A model generated the notes under the pieces. That model searched no databases. It was not told the DNA's origin and saw only the letters and a program-made list of their open reading frames with translations. A stretch of 64,000 nt of DNA from NCBI GenBank assembly GCA_037482215.1, contig CP148074.1, forward strand, positions 124,001 to 188,000. Direction: 5' to 3'. A program made the translations under genes and the position numbers. This DNA is from Pseudomonas mendocina. GTDB taxonomy: Bacteria; Pseudomonadota; Gammaproteobacteria; Pseudomonadales; Pseudomonadaceae. Each line of letters opens with the position of its first letter. Positions within the stretch are counted from its first letter, which is position 1. Shown in pieces: positions 60,146-64,000 of this stretch.

Positions 60146-62154
60146 GCTCGCCTCGCCCGAATCAGCAGGATGACGAAATACAGCCCGCACACCACCGAAG
60201 CCACCAGCCCGACCGGTACCTGCAACGGGAAAATCAGATTACGCCCCAGCCAGTCCGCCAGCACCATCAGCAGGCCGCCAAGGGCCATGGCCAGCCACAG
60301 TTGCGGTTTCACTTTGCGTGCCCCGAGCATGGCTGCCATATGCGGTGCTAACAGGCCAACAAAGGCGGTCGGTCCAAGCAAACTGGTGACCCACGCGCAC
60401 AGCAGCGATGCCAGCAGCAATAGCAGCAGGCGTGTTCGCTTCAGGTTAAGGCCCCTGCTTAGGGCTATGCCGCCATCAATCGAAATCAAGGTGATAGCCC
60501 GGTGCACGAACAGGGTTAAGGCGCTAAGGGCGATTACCCCGCTCAGCAGCCAGAGCGCTTGGGTACCGCTGATACGATAGGTCGAGCCAGATAACCAGCC
60601 GAGCAGCGCCAAGGCATCTGATGAGCCCTTGCTCAGTACGAATTGCAGCGCGGTGGTGAGTAACGCGCTGAGGGCTACGCCGATCAGCACCATCACCGCC
60701 GGTGCATACTGGTGGCGTCGTCCCAACAGCAGCAAGACGGCCAGCACAGTCAGGCTTCCGGCAAACGCTGCCAGGGGCGCGAACAGCCAGAACAGTGAGC
60801 TGCCGAACACCACCAGCAGCGTCAGTACAGCCAAAGAGGCCCCTGCGGTCAGGCCGAGCAGGTCCGGGCTGGCCAGTGGGTTGCGTAGCAGGCGCTGGAG
60901 TAGCAGGCCGGACACTGCAAGGCCACAACCCGCGCTGGCTGCTGCAAGTACACGGGGCCAGCGCAGTGACCACATTGGCTCAGCTGGCCAGGCCAACTCC
61001 CAGCCTTGCAAGGTACGACTCAGGCACAGACCCGCCACGCTCAAGAGCAGCCCAGCCACTGCGATCAGCAGCACCGTGTGGGGTGACACGCGCACTGCAC
61101 CAGCAGGCAACTGCAGTGCGCCCTGATCCTTCGCGGCCAATTGGCGTCGGGACAACCATAGCAGTGCTGGCGCACCGATGAGGGCGGTAGTGGCCCCGGT
61201 CGGTACCAGCTCGAACAGCCCGCTGTTGAGCGCAATCGCCAGTGCATCGCTGCCGAGCAGCAGCAACATGCCCAGCAACAGGCTGTAGCAGAGCTCGTCA
61301 CGGGAGGATCTGGCTCCGAGCCAGCGGGCCAGGTTCGGGGCAATCAGGCCGATAAAACCAATCATGCCCACTGCGGTTATGGCCACTGAACTCAGCCAAA
61401 CGGCCAACAGAAACAGTACCAACAGCACCGGTAGCAGGTTCATCCCCCGGCCTTGTGCGGCTTGGCTGCCGAGCTGCAACAGGGTCAACGCACGGGGTGC
61501 CAGCAGCAAAGCGAGCAACCCGATGAGCAGGCGCGGCCACAGCCACTGCACCCAGCTCCAGTCGATTTGGGTCAGATCCCCTGCCCCCCAGACGAACAGG
61601 CCGCGGCTCTGCTCATGAAAGATCAGCATGATGGCCCCGGCAATGGCCCCCAGCAGCAGGTTTAGCGCCATCCCCGCGAGTACCAGCGGCAAACCAGAGA
61701 GACCGCTACGGCCGACGATCAGCAGCACTAAAACAATCGCCCCGAGGGCGCCGCCCAATGCCGCCCACTCGCCATGCTCGGCGGCAAACTGTGGCGCCAT
61801 ACTGCCGACGACTAACAGGCTCAACCAAGCCCCGGATGATGCGCCGATGGTCATGGGAGAGACCAAGCGGTTTTGCGTCATCTGTTGCAGCAGACTACCC
61901 GCCAGGCCAAGCGCCGCACCGATCAACAGCGCCACAGCAGTACGCGGTAGTACAGCCAGGTGGTAGTGCAGCGCGCTGAAGTCGCTTGTGTCCGGGGCGA
62001 AGAGCAACTGCCATTGCTGCGCCAGGGGCAATTGGGTTCCGAGGTTGATATGCAGCAGCATAAGGGCGATGCCCAGCAGCAGGGTCAGGCCGTAACGGTG
62101 CCACAGGGCCTGCTGGCTCGGAACGAGCTTGAAAGATGTGGGTTGAGCGGACAT
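60142..62154 (-). CDS. double-length iron-siderophore ABC permease (FhuB-like)
   Basis: Inner-membrane permease of 670 aa made of two fused FecCD domains (about 20-330 and 345-665), each with about ten membrane segments and the LAGSLLQQMTQNRLVSPMTIGASSGAW or GLLLQRLLRNPLASPDLLGLTAGAS block that contacts the ATPase. Only FhuB-type hydroxamate systems use such a fusion. It lies one base after the ATPase stop region and overlaps the binding-protein gene. The pair of halves removes the need for a second permease gene. Confidence 0.93.
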   Translation of the reverse strand: MSAQPTSFKLVPSQQALWHRYGLTLLLGIALMLLHINLGTQLPLAQQWQLLFAPDTSDFSALHYHLAVLPRTAVALLIGAALGLAGSLLQQMTQNRLVSPMTIGASSGAWLSLLVVGSMAPQFAAEHGEWAALGGALGAIVLVLLIVGRSGLSGLPLVLAGMALNLLLGAIAGAIMLIFHEQSRGLFVWGAGDLTQIDWSWVQWLWPRLLIGLLALLLAPRALTLLQLGSQAAQGRGMNLLPVLLVLFLLAVWLSSVAITAVGMIGFIGLIAPNLARWLGARSSRDELCYSLLLGMLLLLGSDALAIALNSGLFELVPTGATTALIGAPALLWLSRRQLAAKDQGALQLPAGAVRVSPHTVLLIAVAGLLLSVAGLCLSRTLQGWELAWPAEPMWSLRWPRVLAAASAGCGLAVSGLLLQRLLRNPLASPDLLGLTAGASLAVLTLLVVFGSSLFWLFAPLAAFAGSLTVLAVLLLLGRRHQYAPAVMVLIGVALSALLTTALQFVLSKGSSDALALLGWLSGSTYRISGTQALWLLSGVIALSALTLFVHRAITLISIDGGIALSRGLNLKRTRLLLLLLASLLCAWVTSLLGPTAFVGLLAPHMAAMLGARKVKPQLWLAMALGGLLMVLADWLGRNLIFPLQVPVGLVASVVCGLYFVILLIRARRA

Positions 62155-62155
62155 A

Positions 62156-62923
62156 TCAACTGACAGCAGCTACAGGTAAGCGCTGGCCGGGTTGCGGCAG
62201 AAGCTGAATGTCGATGTCGTAGAGTCGACTGAGACGTTTTTCATCCAGTAGCTGTTCAGGCGTGCCATCAAAAAACAGGCGGCCTTGCTTGAGCGCGATG
62301 ATGCGGTCGGCATAGCGGCAGCTGAGGTTGATGTCATGCAGGATCGCCACCACCCCAAGGCCCTGCTCCCGGTTGAGCTGGTGCAGCAGGTCGAGGAGCT
62401 GATACTGGTGGCCTAAGTCCAGTGCCGAGGTGGGCTCATCCAGCAGAATCATGGGGGCTGCCTGGGCCAGTAGCATGGCGATCCAGGCGCGCTGGCGCTC
62501 GCCGCCCGACAGACTGTCGGCCAAGTGCTCGGCATATTGCGCGGTATCAGTTTGCTGCATGGCCAGTTCAACACGCTGATAGTCGTCCTCCCGCCATAAG
62601 CCGAAGAGTCCGCGCCACGGGTAGCGTCCCAGACGTACCAACTCGCGTACGGTCAGCCCCGGTACATCGGGCAAGCGTTGCGGTAGATAGGCGATCTGGC
62701 GGGCAAAGGCCCGTTGGCTGAAGCTGTGTAACGGCTGGTCTAGCAGCTGCAGGTGACCGGTATCCGGTTCAATCTGGCGGGCCAGCAGATTGATCAGGGT
62801 CGATTTGCCTGAGCCGTTGTGGCCGAGGATCACGGTGAACTGGCCTGTACCGATGTGCAGCTGATCCAGTTTGAGGATGCTGCGCTGGTCCCTGAAGACT
62901 TCGATGTTGTGCAGTTTCAGCAT
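62156..62923 (-). CDS. iron-siderophore ABC transporter ATP-binding protein (FhuC-like)
   Basis: ATPase of 255 aa driving ferric siderophore import. Walker A is GHNGSGKSTL (about 34-43), the signature is LSGGERQRAW (about 138-147), Walker B MILLDEPTSALDLGHQ and the switch His in VAILHDINLSCRYADR. The ATG at 62923 is preferred: it lies seven bases inside the end of the reductase gene, typical of coupling, whereas the longer frame to 62992 has an atypical N-terminus. Confidence 0.93.
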   Translation of the reverse strand: MLKLHNIEVFRDQRSILKLDQLHIGTGQFTVILGHNGSGKSTLINLLARQIEPDTGHLQLLDQPLHSFSQRAFARQIAYLPQRLPDVPGLTVRELVRLGRYPWRGLFGLWREDDYQRVELAMQQTDTAQYAEHLADSLSGGERQRAWIAMLLAQAAPMILLDEPTSALDLGHQYQLLDLLHQLNREQGLGVVAILHDINLSCRYADRIIALKQGRLFFDGTPEQLLDEKRLSRLYDIDIQLLPQPGQRLPVAAVS

Positions 62924-63675
62924 GCGGCGAGCAGCTCCGCTTGCAGGCGTTGATCGCGCTCGGCTTTTTTCAGTTTCGGGCAACTGCTGCACAGCTCGCC
63001 ATCATGGCGGCGGAAGTGCTGACAGCACACTTGCCGTTGCAGGCACATGTGCTCTTTGCCGTCTTCGGTGTAAATGCTGGTCAGGCCGCTATTGGGCGCA
63101 AGCTTTAGGGCGTTCATCCACAAGCCTTCCAGTTCAACCAGATGGTCCTTGGATAGCGCAAGCTGCTCATGGGCCAGGAGCAACGCGGATACAACACAAT
63201 CTGCGGCGAGCAGGCGTGCCAGTTTGGGATAAATGCTGGCCACCTGATTGAATTCTGTCAGCTGATCATTGAGAAACCCGACGATTTGTCCGGCGGCAAA
63301 CTCGATCAACTCTTTGAGTTGTCCCTGACGCGGGCAATGTTCCGGCAGGCAAAATCCCCCCACAAAACCATCGCAGATTGTTTGCCCAATATCCTTCAGG
63401 CACGGCGCTTTGCCGTTTACATGCACGGCCAGAACGGTGAGGTAAATGGGCTGCCAGATTAACAATGTCCAGCTGCGTACGGACCAGTAATGGCGACCCG
63501 CCTCAGGGTGCTGGTGCTGCCACCAAGCATAGAGATTGCTGATGCGTTGAGGGTTGTCCTGAGTTCCGCAGACCAATTGATCGGCCTGCGCGGCACCAAT
63601 ATGCCCGCTTAAGCGCGGCACAATCTGACTCGCGGTGCTGAGTAACTGCTCAAGGTCGCAGGAGGTGTTGCCCAT
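62917..63675 (-). CDS. FhuF-like siderophore-iron reductase
   Basis: Cytoplasmic 2Fe-2S protein of about 252 aa that would release iron from the imported hydroxamate by reduction. The C-terminal cluster motif C-C-x10-C-x2-C is exact (VCCQHFRRHDGELCSSCP), preceded by the helical FhuF domain with LFAAGQIVGFLNDQ-like helices. The ATG at 63675 is chosen over the GTG at 63708; neither has a strong ribosome binding site. First gene of the uptake operon, 71 bases downstream of a Fur-like box. Confidence 0.88.
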   Translation of the reverse strand: MGNTSCDLEQLLSTASQIVPRLSGHIGAAQADQLVCGTQDNPQRISNLYAWWQHQHPEAGRHYWSVRSWTLLIWQPIYLTVLAVHVNGKAPCLKDIGQTICDGFVGGFCLPEHCPRQGQLKELIEFAAGQIVGFLNDQLTEFNQVASIYPKLARLLAADCVVSALLLAHEQLALSKDHLVELEGLWMNALKLAPNSGLTSIYTEDGKEHMCLQRQVCCQHFRRHDGELCSSCPKLKKAERDQRLQAELLAAC

Positions 63676-63745
63676 TGTGGTCAATCCATTGCCATTGGGA
63701 GGCTGCACGATGCACGCAGCCGAGCAGGAATTAGATCAGCCAATT

Positions 63746-63764
63746 GCGAATAATTCAAATTATC
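63746..63764 (-). promoter_or_regulatory. Fur box upstream of the siderophore uptake operon
   Basis: On the minus strand the sequence GATAATTTGAATTATTCGC agrees with the 19-base Fur consensus GATAATGATAATCATTATC at 13 positions by my count. It lies 38-71 bases before the two possible starts of the reductase gene, so it should overlap the promoter and give iron repression. Confidence 0.65.
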
Positions 63765-63821
63765 AGTGGCGGCGACGACAGTCGGGCGGGCTTGCGGCGG
63801 GATGGGATTGACAGGGTGGAC

Positions 63822-63846
63822 AAAAAAACGCGGCCATTTGGCCGCG
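63822..63846 (-). terminator. terminator of the CoA-transferase gene
   Basis: On the minus strand a seven-base stem CGCGGCC / GGCCGCG with a four-base loop is followed by seven T, 33 bases after the CoA-transferase stop codon. Confidence 0.9.
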
Positions 63847-63878
63847 TAGAGGAAAATCCGTAGTGATCTCAGAGCGGT

Positions 63879-64000
63879 TTATACGACGCCTGCCGCTCGC
63901 AGTGTGCTGATCTGCTCAGCACTCAAGCCCAAGTGCTTGGTCAGTACCTGTTCGGTGTGTTCGCCAAGCAATGGCGGCGCATTGCGGTATTCAACCGGGG
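63879..64000 (-). CDS. CaiB/BaiF-type (family III) CoA-transferase, C-terminal end (partial)
   Basis: The minus-strand frame entering from the right edge ends at 63879 and reads [20 protein letters not shown] then [18 protein letters not shown]. The [13 protein letters not shown]...LGLS...LRAAGVV ending is characteristic of family III CoA-transferases. About 40 residues are in the window, so the substrate cannot be judged. A terminator follows. Confidence 0.8.
   Translation of the reverse strand, partial: PVEYRNAPPLLGEHTEQVLTKHLGLSAEQISTLRAAGVV

Overview
The window looks like chromosomal DNA of a Pseudomonas-type gammaproteobacterium. Gene content and order (gabD-gabT, a gbuA block flanked by a LysR gene and two transporters), REP-like palindromes and generally GC-rich coding sequence all point there. 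I cannot name a species. Almost everything is intact protein-coding sequence. The clear exceptions in base composition are an AT-rich gene near 58.4-59.1 kb and the restriction-modification patch beside a tRNA gene at the left edge.

Layout. (1) 1-3144: type I modification genes on the minus strand (hsdM, a half-length hsdS, a small Cas2-like protein, and the first codons of a further gene), next to tRNA-Arg(CCG). (2) 3474-17697: a catabolic region. An AruI-type 2-ketoarginine decarboxylase, an aldehyde dehydrogenase, guanidinobutyrase GbuA, GabT and GabD together could convert 2-ketoarginine to 4-guanidinobutanal, 4-guanidinobutyrate, GABA, succinic semialdehyde and succinate. Two transporters (NCS1 and SSS families), a LysR regulator, a receiver-HDOD protein and a SelD-associated-type oxidoreductase lie among them. 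(3) 17948-25433: a chemoreceptor with an unusual C-terminal domain, a PuuB-like oxidase, an FhaC/TpsB-type outer-membrane barrel lacking POTRA domains, and a divergent NarL-type regulator with a 7TM sensor kinase. (4) 25683-45824: a second ('lateral', Flag-2-like) flagellar locus. It has fliD-S-T-K-L-A-motA-motB, then a ToxR/ToxS-like pair, flagellin and flgA on the minus strand, then flgB-C-D-E-F-G-H-I-J-K-L and a lafW-like gene. The set corresponds to the lafA-U/lfgA-L part of known lateral systems; the export, C-ring and regulator half and an flgM anti-sigma gene are not in the window. Good sigma-54 promoters precede fliD and flgB. (5) 45871-50592: housekeeping and unlinked genes (M20 peptidase, thioredoxin-like protein, alpha/beta hydrolase, DUF2059 protein, 2OG-Fe(II) oxygenase). 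(6) 50837-63708: a hydroxamate (NIS) siderophore locus with N-monooxygenase, MFS exporter, acyltransferase, IucA/IucC synthetase and TonB receptor on the plus strand, and FhuF-like reductase, ABC ATPase, double permease and binding protein on the minus strand, with Fur-like boxes at both ends. An AT-rich secreted Ig-like protein gene sits in the middle. (7) The right edge holds the 3' end of a CaiB-type CoA-transferase gene.

The items most worth a second look are the split second flagellar locus (with a FlgJ carrying an SLT-type lytic transglycosylase domain and its own ToxRS-like pair), the POTRA-less TpsB barrel, the half-HsdS/Cas2-like gene pair, the chemoreceptor with a domain after its signalling module, and the AT-rich lectin/Ig-like secreted protein inside the siderophore locus. 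No function was confirmed by search; identities rest on motif and family recognition.
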